From assembly GCA_964425755.1 (NCBI GenBank), contig CAYRNY010000026.1, positions 1 through 48,647 on the forward strand: a stretch of 48,647 nucleotides of DNA, given 5' to 3'. Position 1 is the stretch's first letter; the number at the start of each line of letters is the position of its first letter. Below the pieces are notes generated by a model. It worked only from the letters and a program-made list of their open reading frames with translations. It did not search any database and was not told where the DNA came from. Below, piece by piece: positions 32,308-40,200 of this stretch. The stretch comes from CAYRNY01 sp964425755 (lineage in GTDB: Bacteria > Chloroflexota > Anaerolineae > Aggregatilineales > Aggregatilineaceae). The position numbers and the translations under genes were made by a program.

Positions 32308-32360
32308 TAGGGAAGTATGCCGCCTCAACATAGGGAATACCCCGCCCCTAACATAGGGAA
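32308..32360 (+). repeat. Three 23-bp-spaced direct repeats
   Basis: TAGGGAA occurs at 32308, 32331 and 32354, an exact 23-bp period. Each of the first two units also shares CCGCC or CCGCCC and ends in ACA. They lie about 80-130 bp upstream of the DUF4242 gene and just downstream of the response regulator. They look like a tandem operator for a LuxR-type regulator. Confidence 0.6.
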
Positions 32361-32436
32361 GCCTACCGATGAATCTTCGGTGTGCCTGGTGTATCGTTTT
32401 GTCATCGTATGCAAAACGACACAGGAGAAAAACACC

Positions 32437-32715
32437 ATGCGTAAGTTTGTCATCGAACGTGAAATTCCGGGCGCAAGCAACCTCACAGACGAAGAGCTGC
32501 GCGCGATCGCGCAGACCAGCGTCGGCACCCTGCAGGACATGAAAGTCCCCTACCACTGGGTGGAGAGCTTCGTGGCGGGCGACAAGATCTACTGCGTGCA
32601 CGTCGCGGAAGACGAGAACGTGATCCGCGAGCACTCGCGCCGTGCGGGGTTCCCGATCAACAGCATCACGGAAGTCCGGGCCGTGATCGATGCGACAACG
32701 GCCAACGAAGCGTAA
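32437..32715 (+). CDS. DUF4242 family protein
   Basis: A 92-residue protein of the DUF4242 family (related to the nickel-binding SCO4226 of Streptomyces). It has the typical start KFVIEREIPGASNLTDEEL, VPYHWVESFVAGDKIYCVHVAEDENVIREHSRRAGFP and a C-terminal EVRAVIDATT. These are small ferredoxin-like-fold proteins and their role is mostly unknown. ATG 32437 follows AGGAG. It is preceded by three tandem repeats, suggesting tight regulation, and is the first gene after the two-component system, but a separate transcript is likely. Confidence 0.82.
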   Translation: MRKFVIEREIPGASNLTDEELRAIAQTSVGTLQDMKVPYHWVESFVAGDKIYCVHVAEDENVIREHSRRAGFPINSITEVRAVIDATTANEA

Positions 32716-32733
32716 CGACTGGTAACGGCATCG

Positions 32734-32783
32734 AGAGGGCATGGCGCTGCACCGCATCCACGTGTGAGAGTCGCCATCCCTCT
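32734..32783 (+). repeat. Hairpin between DUF4242 gene and secreted protein gene
   Basis: AGAGGG and ATGGCG (32734-32746, with one bulged C) pair with CGCCATCCCTCT (32772-32783). It follows the DUF4242 stop by about 20 nt and has no T-run. It may be an RNA-stabilising or partial termination structure. Confidence 0.45.
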
Positions 32784-32819
32784 GTATTCGCAAAGACACA
32801 ACAGGAAAGGTGGAAGACC

Positions 32820-33329
32820 ATGAAAAAGCAACTCGTAATCGCATCGCTGGTGCTGCTGATGCTCACGGCGATAGGGTCAAGCGCGCTGGCGACTGACGGC
32901 AGCCCGCAGGATTTAGCGGCTATTCGACGCGCGACTGTGCGTTATCATGACCTGGATGTGGCGCTGGCAGAAGGCTATGAAATCCTCTTTGACTGCACGG
33001 TGAACCCCAACAACCCGGCTGAAGCGATGGGCCAGCATTACATCAACCCCGCGTTAGTCGATGACGTGCTGGAGCTGGAAAAGCCGGAAGTGCTGATGTA
33101 CGAAACCCTGCCGAACGGACGTATGCGCCTGGTGGGCGTGGAATACGTCATATTCCAGGACGCCTGGACCGGCGAGCAAGCACCGGAATTCCTGGGGCAA
33201 ACCATGGCCCTCAAGAACGCGGTAGGCGTCCACCCGGTCCCGCCCTTCTACGAGGTACACGCCTGGGTGTGGCGGCACAACCCCAACGGTATGTTCGCCG
33301 ACTGGAACCCCAAAGTATCCTGCCCGTAA
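32820..33329 (+). CDS. Secreted conserved hypothetical protein
   Basis: A 169-residue protein with a clear Sec signal peptide (KKQLVIASLVLLMLTAIGSSALA, cleavage after about residue 24). The mature part has the pattern AMGQHYINPALVDD, LEKPEVLMYETLPNGRMRLVGVEYVI and EVHAWVWRHNPNGMFADWNPKVSC. I recall this pattern from uncharacterised secreted proteins of Actinobacteria and Chloroflexota. Two cysteines (about 59 and 168) may form a disulfide. Function unknown. GAAAGGTGG precedes the ATG. Confidence 0.7.
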   Translation: MKKQLVIASLVLLMLTAIGSSALATDGSPQDLAAIRRATVRYHDLDVALAEGYEILFDCTVNPNNPAEAMGQHYINPALVDDVLELEKPEVLMYETLPNGRMRLVGVEYVIFQDAWTGEQAPEFLGQTMALKNAVGVHPVPPFYEVHAWVWRHNPNGMFADWNPKVSCP

Positions 33330-33346
33330 CCACTGGCTGCTGTAGT

Positions 33347-33378
33347 GCCGTGCCCGCTGCGCGATAAGCGGGCACGGC
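33347..33378 (+). terminator. Strong hairpin after the secreted protein gene
   Basis: GCCGTGCCCGCT (33347-33358) pairs perfectly with AGCGGGCACGGC (33367-33378), a 12-bp stem, 18 nt after the stop codon. The following GACGATTCTT is only weakly T-rich, so termination may need help. Confidence 0.55.
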
Positions 33379-33462
33379 GACGATTCTTCCCGCGTGGAGG
33401 TATAATCACCAACCAGAAGCTTTATTGTGTTGAGGTCTGTCACCGGCTGCGAAACATTAATC

Positions 33463-33492
33463 TTGTGCCGGTATACCTGTTGACTCTATAAT
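33463..33492 (+). promoter_or_regulatory. Promoter of the MalT-like regulator
   Basis: TTGTGC (33463-33468) and a perfect TATAAT (33487-33492) with 18-nt spacing, about 40 nt before the start codon. Confidence 0.6.
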
Positions 33493-33531
33493 CTGTAAAC
33501 GCGGTGTGTTAAGAGTCGCAGGATCACAACG

Positions 33532-36132
33532 ATGCTCCTCGAAAGAGATCACTGTCTTACAAGCCTTGACGATGCGCTCAACAAAGCCTGTATAGGTAAC
33601 GGCCAGGTTGTATTAGTCAGTGGCGAGGCGGGGATCGGCAAGACCTCCCTCGTTGAGCATTTTTCACAACACCACAGCCACGCAGCGCGTTTCTTGCGGG
33701 GTACTTGCGACCCGCTGTTTACCCCCCACCCACTCTGTCCCTTGCACGACATTGCGCGCCAGTTGCCGGACAGCCAGTTGTCCGAGTTGATCTGGGGGAC
33801 GGATCGACTGCTCGTGTTCTACACGTTCCTCCAGGAATTGCAAAAGAGCGCGCTACCGACTGTGGTCATTTTTGAGGACGTCCACTGGGCGGATGAGGCA
33901 TCACTGGACCTGATCCACTTTCTAGGACGGCGCATTCAAAGCTGCGCGTGCATGGTCGTCGTCACGTATCGTGATGACGAGCTGAATGCCGAACATCCCT
34001 TGTCGTTCGTGCTGGGTCACCTCTCAGGTTCGTGGGTCAATCGTATCAAGCTGGAAGGGTTATCCGAGCAGGCCGTCGCCGCGCTCGCCGAACAAGCGGA
34101 ACACCGCATCGATAACCTGTACGAGATCACCGGCGGCAACCCGTTTTACGTCACCGAGATGTTAGCCGCCGCACACGACGGCGTGCCGCACTCGATTCGC
34201 GAAGCGGTCCTGGCGCGGACCGTGCCACTCGCTCCCGCTGCACGCGACTTTCTGGAACTGGCGTCCGTTGTGCCCAAAGAGCGGTTCGAGCGCTGGTTGT
34301 ACCGGTCGATCATGAACCCGTCCCCCGAGATTCTCGACGCCTGCGCGCGGAGCGGGCTGGTGCGCCTGGATGGGGATGCCGTGATCTTCCGGCACGAGCT
34401 GGCGCGGCAGGCGATCGCGGAGTCGATGTCCCCGGCGCGCCGGCGCGAGATGAACGCCCTGGTATTACGCGCCCTGCTGGAAGCGCTTGAAGACGGGCAG
34501 CACGTATCACGCGCGCACATCGTGCACCATGCGCACCAGGCCGGTAACAGCGATATCGTTCTGCGCTTTGTGTACGATGCGGCCAACGAAGCCAGCGCGC
34601 TCGGTGCGCACCGCCAGGCCGCCGTGCACTACCAATCCGGGCTGGCCTATGCCGATCACCTGTCGCCTGCCGAGCAAGCCGAACTGCTGGAACACCTGGC
34701 TTACGAATGTTACTTAACGGGCCAGATCGCCAAAGCAGCACGCCACCGGAAAGCGGCCCTGGCGATCCGCCGCAAAGCGCAACAGGACGAAAAGGTAGGG
34801 GAGAACCTGCGCTGGCTATCGCGGCTGAGCTGGTTTTTGGGCGAGCGCGCGCCGGCAGAACGCTACGCGGTGGAGGCTGTAGAGACTCTCGAAAACCTGC
34901 CGCCGGGCCGGGAGCTGGCGATGGCCTACAGCAACCGCGCGCAGTTGGACACGCTCTCCAATAATGTCGAGGGGGCCGTCCACTGGGGCACGCAGGCGAT
35001 CGCGCTGGCGAAAGCGCTCGACTGTACCGAAACACTGGTACACGCGATGAACAACGTCGGGACCGCGCAATGGTTCACCGACAATGCAGCAGCCCAGCAT
35101 AACCTCAAGGAAAGCCTGCGGCTGGCCCTGGCGCACAATCTCGAAGAGCACGCCGCCCGCGCATACACCAACCTGGGATCAGTCGGCGTCACGGGGCGGC
35201 AGTATGAACTGGCGGAGCTGTACCTGGACGAAGGGATCGACTATACGACCAATCACGATCTCGATTCGTGGAGCTTCTACATGCAAGGCTGGCGCGCCAG
35301 GCTGCACCTTGAGCGCGGCCAGTGGGATCAGGCGACCAAAGAGGCGGCGCATGTGATCAAGATGTATCGCGGGTCGCCCGTCATTCGCCTGCCGGCGCTT
35401 GACGTGCTGGCCCATTTACACGTCCGGCGCGGCGATCCACGCGCGGACGAGCTGCTGGCCGAGGTCTACGAGTACGCGCAGCAAACGGCTGAGTCGCAGC
35501 GGCTGGCCCCGATAACCTGTGCCAGGGCCGAAGCCGCCTGGCTCAGCGACGAACTAGACCAGGTTGTCAGCGATCTGCACGCGGTCAGCCAGCGGCCAAC
35601 AGACCCCTGGACAGCAGGCCGCATCGCGTTCTGGTTGTGGCGTGCCGGGGCGCTATCAGCACCGCCGGAGAACACCGCCCACCCCTATCGCCTGCAGATC
35701 AGTGGCGATTGGCGGGCCGCAGCACAAGCATGGGCCAGCATCGGCTGCCCATTTGAGCAGGCGCTGGCATTGATCGACGGCGACGACGAGGCGCAGAAAA
35801 CAGCGCTCACCATCCTGGAACGACTCGGCGCTGTGCCATTTGTAGACTGGCTGCGTAAGAAGATGCGTCTCGAGGGCGTCAAAGGCATCGTGCGCGGTCC
35901 CCGGCGCGACACGCAGGAAAACCCGGCAGGGCTGACGCAACGCCAAATGGAAGTGCTGGAGCTGCTGGTAGACGGTCTGAGCGATAACGAAATCGCGGAC
36001 CGTTTATTCATTTCCCCCAAAACCGCAGGGCATCATGTCTCTGCGATCCTGGGCAAGTTGGGCGTCCGGTCGCGGCAGGAGGCAGCGGTTCTCGCCATCC
36101 AACGCGGGTGGGTCCTGCAAGCCACGGATTAA
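33532..36132 (+). CDS. MalT/LAL-like LuxR family regulator with AAA ATPase
   Basis: An 866-residue regulator of the large ATP-binding LuxR type. An N-terminal AAA_16 ATPase has Walker A GEAGIGKTSLVEHF (about 31-44) and Walker B VVIFEDVHWADEASLDL (about 114-130), with GGNPFYVTEML. A long TPR-like sensor region occupies about 340-760. The C-terminal LuxR helix-turn-helix (about 800-860) has LTQRQMEVLELLVDGLSDNEIADRLFISPKTAGHHVSAIL. Such proteins bind an inducer and ATP to activate nearby genes. Neighbours are a secreted protein upstream and two secreted PPC-type proteins convergent downstream, which are candidate targets. Ligand unknown. Confidence 0.85.
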   Translation: MLLERDHCLTSLDDALNKACIGNGQVVLVSGEAGIGKTSLVEHFSQHHSHAARFLRGTCDPLFTPHPLCPLHDIARQLPDSQLSELIWGTDRLLVFYTFLQELQKSALPTVVIFEDVHWADEASLDLIHFLGRRIQSCACMVVVTYRDDELNAEHPLSFVLGHLSGSWVNRIKLEGLSEQAVAALAEQAEHRIDNLYEITGGNPFYVTEMLAAAHDGVPHSIREAVLARTVPLAPAARDFLELASVVPKERFERWLYRSIMNPSPEILDACARSGLVRLDGDAVIFRHELARQAIAESMSPARRREMNALVLRALLEALEDGQHVSRAHIVHHAHQAGNSDIVLRFVYDAANEASALGAHRQAAVHYQSGLAYADHLSPAEQAELLEHLAYECYLTGQIAKAARHRKAALAIRRKAQQDEKVGENLRWLSRLSWFLGERAPAERYAVEAVETLENLPPGRELAMAYSNRAQLDTLSNNVEGAVHWGTQAIALAKALDCTETLVHAMNNVGTAQWFTDNAAAQHNLKESLRLALAHNLEEHAARAYTNLGSVGVTGRQYELAELYLDEGIDYTTNHDLDSWSFYMQGWRARLHLERGQWDQATKEAAHVIKMYRGSPVIRLPALDVLAHLHVRRGDPRADELLAEVYEYAQQTAESQRLAPITCARAEAAWLSDELDQVVSDLHAVSQRPTDPWTAGRIAFWLWRAGALSAPPENTAHPYRLQISGDWRAAAQAWASIGCPFEQALALIDGDDEAQKTALTILERLGAVPFVDWLRKKMRLEGVKGIVRGPRRDTQENPAGLTQRQMEVLELLVDGLSDNEIADRLFISPKTAGHHVSAILGKLGVRSRQEAAVLAIQRGWVLQATD

Positions 36133-36245
36133 GCGTCACCCCAGCTTAAAACAGGGCGCCATGCGGGACGATATACGGTGTCTTCCCAATGCGCGGGCGG
36201 TTACGTGGGACAGCGAACCGGCAGCGCTGGCCGCGCAAGGGGCGT

Positions 36246-36276
36246 GCCAGGGGCGAGGCGCGGACTCGCCCCTGGC
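36246..36276. terminator. Hairpin between convergent genes
   Basis: GCCAGGGGCGAG (36246-36257) pairs perfectly with CTCGCCCCTGGC (36265-36276), a 12-bp stem with a 7-nt loop. It lies between the LuxR regulator and the end of the secreted protein gene. It has no T-run on either strand, so it may act as a bidirectional but imperfect terminator. Confidence 0.5.
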
Positions 36277-36285
36277 GTTATCAAC

Positions 36286-38433
36286 TTACCGCCCGAAATG
36301 CATGTGCGCGGTAACGGTACAACTGCCCGTCGCGGTGAAGGTAACCGAGTTCTCACCACCGGAAGCACCGCAGCCAGACCAGTAGTTCACGTTACACTTG
36401 GGATCAACAGCGACGGCGTGGGCCTGTATCAAGGTGCCCGGTGCGTAACCACCGTTGCAGTTCGGCACGGTGTCGATCATCGCTGAACCAGAGATACCCT
36501 GGCAGAGTGTCATGTCAACCGCCGCCCTGATGGTGTAGCAGTCGCCGCCTGACGGGACGCCGCACGTAGCCGGATCCCACAGGCAGACACCTTCCGGCGA
36601 GAGCACACATTCACTGGCCGGGTGCCCGCAGGTGTCGCACGAGCCGCACGGTCCCCAGCTTCCGGGTGGCACATCCGGCTCTGCGGGGATCACTGGCGGC
36701 ACGTCGCCGGGTGGCACCTGGCCACAGTCGCCGAAGTCCTCAACGTCGCTGGCCTGCACCCACAAGCTGATCACCACTTCGTGGCCGGGAATGAGCGTCT
36801 TGTCGATCTGCCACCACAGGTTACCGGCGGCATCCATCGCCTGGCCGATGACCGGGTAGTCTACGCCCGGTGTCAGGAAGGCGAAAGCGGACCGCCCCAG
36901 GCCCGGCCCGACGCGCGCTCGCACGTCCGGGCGATCAGTGCGGATCCAGCACATGAGTACCCATTGCTCCGGCACCTCTTCGATGTCGAAGGTCAGCCCG
37001 GCGTGACAGATGGCACCTTCAGGATCGAACCAGGGGGCGACCACGAAGGTATAGCTGCCCGGTTCGAGCCAGTCCACGATAACACTGTGCTGCGTGGGTG
37101 CCAGCAGGGCGGGGTAGCCCGGCAGCATATTATCGCTGTCATCGAGGATGTAGAGCATGTAACGCTCAGCATCAGGATAGTACGTCCATTCGAAAGTGAC
37201 TGCCGTGGAGGTGCGAGTGGCGATCGTCACCGCGAAGTCCTCGCAGGCCGGCAGGCCATCACCCGGCGGAGGCGGCGTCTCAAGCTCGATCCGGGTCTCC
37301 TCGGCGCAGACAACGTCGTCGTCGATGGCGACGCGCAGCAGAAACCGGAAGCCGACGTAGTGTCGCGGCAGGAACCACGTGAACGCGGTCGGATCGCCGG
37401 GCGTCCACGTGCTGTGTGTCAGGTACACGTCCCCGCCGTCGGTGGTGCGCCCGTAGACGGTCACACTATAGCCGGTCGCGCCGGTCATGGCGTCCCATGT
37501 GACCGTCACCCGCAGCGCATCGTCCACCGGGAAGCTTTCAGCGCGGAAGTTGAGGTCGGGACAGCCGCCGCTATCCAACGGATCGCCGGGCACAAAGCAC
37601 GGCGGGCATTCCTGCGCGCCGCTGCCTGCCACGCCTGAGATACCAGCCTGCCCCGGCGGGCAGCCGGGCGCGTCCGCTGCGCAGGTCACCAGCAAGCGAA
37701 TATCCCCCGGCTCCAGCAGGTCGTCTGAGGACACTTCAACCTCGTAGCGCCCGCTGCGCGGCGTGACCGTTACCCAGTCTTCAAGCTCCTCGCCACCGCG
37801 CAGCAGCGCGACGGTTTGCCCGCGCTGATCGTAGACCTTGCCCACAAACGGGTAGGTGAAGGGCTGTCCTTCGCTCAGGTTCGTCGCGACAAGCGTAGTC
37901 GGGCAATCCACCGCCTCAAACCAGAAAAGCTGCGGCTCAGCGCCCGGTGTCAGAGTCACATCCACCGCTTCGCCGAAGATTAGCTCGATGCTGTCCGGCG
38001 CGGGATGTCCGAGCAAAGTCAGCGCAAAGTCGCCGGTAGTCCCGTTCTCGCCGGTGATCCACAGCAGGTAGACGCCATCATCCGGCAGGACTGCCAAAAG
38101 ATACGCGCCCTGCATGTTGTCGTCGAGCGTGTTCTGCGTGCTGCTGCCGATGCTCACCCCGTTGGGGGCGATTAATTCGGCGCGCAGGTCGAGCGTGCCC
38201 GCCCAGTTGTCCGCGATGACCGTGACGACATCCCCCGCGCCACCCGTAAAGCTGTACGTTACGCGCGGCGTCTCCTCGCTGATCGTGTCGAACACCTTCG
38301 CCCCGTAGCTGATGCTCCCGCCACCCTGGGCCTCGATCACTGCCGGCGCATGAGGCAGCGATCCGGTGACGATGAGGATCGCAACCAGCAGCCCAATGCG
38401 CAGCCAGCGCGTGTGCGTGCTGTTGTGTTTCAT
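36286..38433 (-). CDS. Large secreted multidomain protein, PPC/SH3/InlB-repeat-like
   Basis: A 715-residue secreted protein. The signal peptide (about 1-36) ends near VIEAQGGGS. Two PPC-like beta domains (about 37-250) precede a cysteine-rich spacer. Fibronectin-type-III-like domains come next (about 300-485; ATGYSVTVYGRTTDGG, AERYMLYILDD). A bacterial SH3-like domain (about 505-570; RARVGPGLGR, DAAGNLWWQID) and a Cys/Pro-rich linker follow. The C-terminal domain resembles divergent InlB B-repeats (GGYAPGTLIQAHAVA, VTFTATGSCTVTAHM). Many cysteines suggest disulfides. It is probably a surface adhesin or matrix protein. It starts 24 bp after the related gene upstream, with AGGAGGAACAGG before the ATG, so the pair is one operon. 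Confidence 0.72.
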   Translation of the reverse strand: MKHNSTHTRWLRIGLLVAILIVTGSLPHAPAVIEAQGGGSISYGAKVFDTISEETPRVTYSFTGGAGDVVTVIADNWAGTLDLRAELIAPNGVSIGSSTQNTLDDNMQGAYLLAVLPDDGVYLLWITGENGTTGDFALTLLGHPAPDSIELIFGEAVDVTLTPGAEPQLFWFEAVDCPTTLVATNLSEGQPFTYPFVGKVYDQRGQTVALLRGGEELEDWVTVTPRSGRYEVEVSSDDLLEPGDIRLLVTCAADAPGCPPGQAGISGVAGSGAQECPPCFVPGDPLDSGGCPDLNFRAESFPVDDALRVTVTWDAMTGATGYSVTVYGRTTDGGDVYLTHSTWTPGDPTAFTWFLPRHYVGFRFLLRVAIDDDVVCAEETRIELETPPPPGDGLPACEDFAVTIATRTSTAVTFEWTYYPDAERYMLYILDDSDNMLPGYPALLAPTQHSVIVDWLEPGSYTFVVAPWFDPEGAICHAGLTFDIEEVPEQWVLMCWIRTDRPDVRARVGPGLGRSAFAFLTPGVDYPVIGQAMDAAGNLWWQIDKTLIPGHEVVISLWVQASDVEDFGDCGQVPPGDVPPVIPAEPDVPPGSWGPCGSCDTCGHPASECVLSPEGVCLWDPATCGVPSGGDCYTIRAAVDMTLCQGISGSAMIDTVPNCNGGYAPGTLIQAHAVAVDPKCNVNYWSGCGASGGENSVTFTATGSCTVTAHMHFGR

Positions 38434-38457
38434 TACCTGTTCCTCCTCTGACCTGGG

Positions 38458-39975
38458 CTAGGTCGCTGGACCCCACTCGATAGGGAGGGCAGTGGGAAAT
38501 TCAAAGATCGTTTCTCCGCTGCACAGGAAGCCCTGGGGCAGGTCCCCGAAGGCTCCGCCGCCGGTTGCTTCGCCATAGGCGCGGACGCCGATCTGGAAGC
38601 GCGCGTAGTCGGCGGGGAAGATGCCTGCAAGATGGTAGCTGGTGGCGTCGCCCGGCACGGTCAATACGCGAATTCCGATCAGGCTGCCGTCACGGTCAAC
38701 GGCATAGACGTGGATCGTGTAAGCAGCAGCGCCCGGCGCGGCAGTCCAGCTTGCCACGACCCGGCGATGCTCGGCTGGCACGATATCCACGCGGACGTCA
38801 ACCCTGCACTCTGGCACGGGAACATCGCCGCCGAACTGTACGTCATCGATGCAGATATGCTCGGCAGCGCCCGACTCTGTGACACGTGACGCGCGCACGA
38901 TGGCGGTGAACGGTCCCCGCAGCAGGTCGGCGGGAGCGTCGAACCTATAGGTGTGCGTGGTTTCGCCTTCCAGCAGGACCGGCGAGTCAGCGAGCATGAC
39001 GCCCCAGGCGTCGATGATCGAGAAGATATACCATTCCGCGTCCTCTGGGGCGGGCCAGGTGAAGGAGAATGTGCCGTCTCCCTCGTGCGTGGCGGTCACC
39101 GCGAAGTCCGCGCACAGCTCGCCGCCGAAGTCATCGCTGAAGCACGGCGGGCACTCAGTCGCCACGCCCAGGGCAGCCCCTGCAGCGCTGCTGCTGGCGC
39201 TTCCGATACAGCCCGGTGCCTGGTCCGCACAGCTCACCAGCAGGTGGATCATGCCCTGTTGCCGGGAGTCTTCAGAGAACACCTCAACTTCATAGCGTCC
39301 ACTGCGCGCGGGCAAGAGAAGACGATCTTCGACCGCATCGCCGCCGTACAGCAGGGCGCTCAGTTTACCTTGTGCGTTGCGCACCTTGACCACGAACGGA
39401 AACGTGAAGGGCTGTCCCTCGCTCAAGCCGGTGACGGTGAACACGGTCGGGCAGTCCTCGGTGTCAAAGATGTAGTACTGTGGCGGTGGGTTCTGCGGGA
39501 CGGACACGTCGCGGCCCTGCCCATAGAGCAGCGGCGCGGCGATGATCGGGCTGCGTCCCTGTAAGATGAGCAGAAACTGGCCGTTTGTCCCACCCTCCGC
39601 GCTGACCAGCAGTGTATAGACGCCGGTCTGTGGTAAGAAGAGCGCCAGCGTCGCATCCTGGCTCCCGGCAGCCCAGGGACTGCGCGCGCTGCTGTCGATG
39701 GTGAGGCCATCGGGAGTCAATAACGTGACCTGTGGGTCGAGCGTGCCAGCCCAGTGCTTGACCTGCACCTGGACGAGATCACCAACTGTGCCGTTAAAAC
39801 TGTACATCACTTCTGGGAGATCGGCGGAGATTCTGCCGAGGACTTTCGAGCCGTAGCTGATACTCCCACCACCCTGGGCGTCCGCCACCGGGTGATGGAG
39901 CAGCATGGCCCCTGCCGCGACGATGATCAGCAGCAGCGTAAGCGCAATTTTGCCCCCACCGGGGCACCGGTACAT
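38458..39975 (-). CDS. Secreted PPC-domain protein, paralogue of the next gene
   Basis: A 505-residue secreted protein with a signal peptide (about 10-34) ending near ADAQGGGS. Its first 250 residues are clearly paralogous to the downstream gene. Both mature proteins open with AQGGGSISYG and share SYxFxGxxGDxVxVxxxxWAGTLD, LSEGQPFT and RSGRYEVEV, followed by ECPPCF. After that it has two fibronectin-like beta domains and ends without the SH3 or InlB-like parts. AGGAGGAAG precedes the ATG. The pair probably arose by duplication and domain shuffling. Role unknown; surface attachment is a reasonable guess. Confidence 0.72.
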   Translation of the reverse strand: MYRCPGGGKIALTLLLIIVAAGAMLLHHPVADAQGGGSISYGSKVLGRISADLPEVMYSFNGTVGDLVQVQVKHWAGTLDPQVTLLTPDGLTIDSSARSPWAAGSQDATLALFLPQTGVYTLLVSAEGGTNGQFLLILQGRSPIIAAPLLYGQGRDVSVPQNPPPQYYIFDTEDCPTVFTVTGLSEGQPFTFPFVVKVRNAQGKLSALLYGGDAVEDRLLLPARSGRYEVEVFSEDSRQQGMIHLLVSCADQAPGCIGSASSSAAGAALGVATECPPCFSDDFGGELCADFAVTATHEGDGTFSFTWPAPEDAEWYIFSIIDAWGVMLADSPVLLEGETTHTYRFDAPADLLRGPFTAIVRASRVTESGAAEHICIDDVQFGGDVPVPECRVDVRVDIVPAEHRRVVASWTAAPGAAAYTIHVYAVDRDGSLIGIRVLTVPGDATSYHLAGIFPADYARFQIGVRAYGEATGGGAFGDLPQGFLCSGETIFEFPTALPIEWGPAT

Positions 39976-40161
39976 GGGGTTGCTTCCTCCTCAAGAAACG
40001 ACTATACGCGTACACCTCCCAGCCCAGTTAGGAAACTGGACACTGCCGATTGTGCATCCTGGCACAATTTAATCTTATTCTGTTTGGTCATATTAAAGCA
40101 ACCAAGAGTCCACAACGAACATGGGGCAACAGCAGTCGCAGCGCAATAAAAATAATTTTGC

Positions 40162-40167
40162 TATAAT
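40162..40167 (+). promoter_or_regulatory. -10 box of the LuxR/NB-ARC regulator
   Basis: A perfect TATAAT within a very AT-rich stretch, 34 nt before the start codon at 40201. No convincing -35 is seen at the normal distance and no Shine-Dalgarno precedes the ATG, so the message may have an unstructured or weak leader. Confidence 0.4.
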
Positions 40168-40200
40168 TATCTACATTACGTATGCGAGTGTGCGGTTTAC

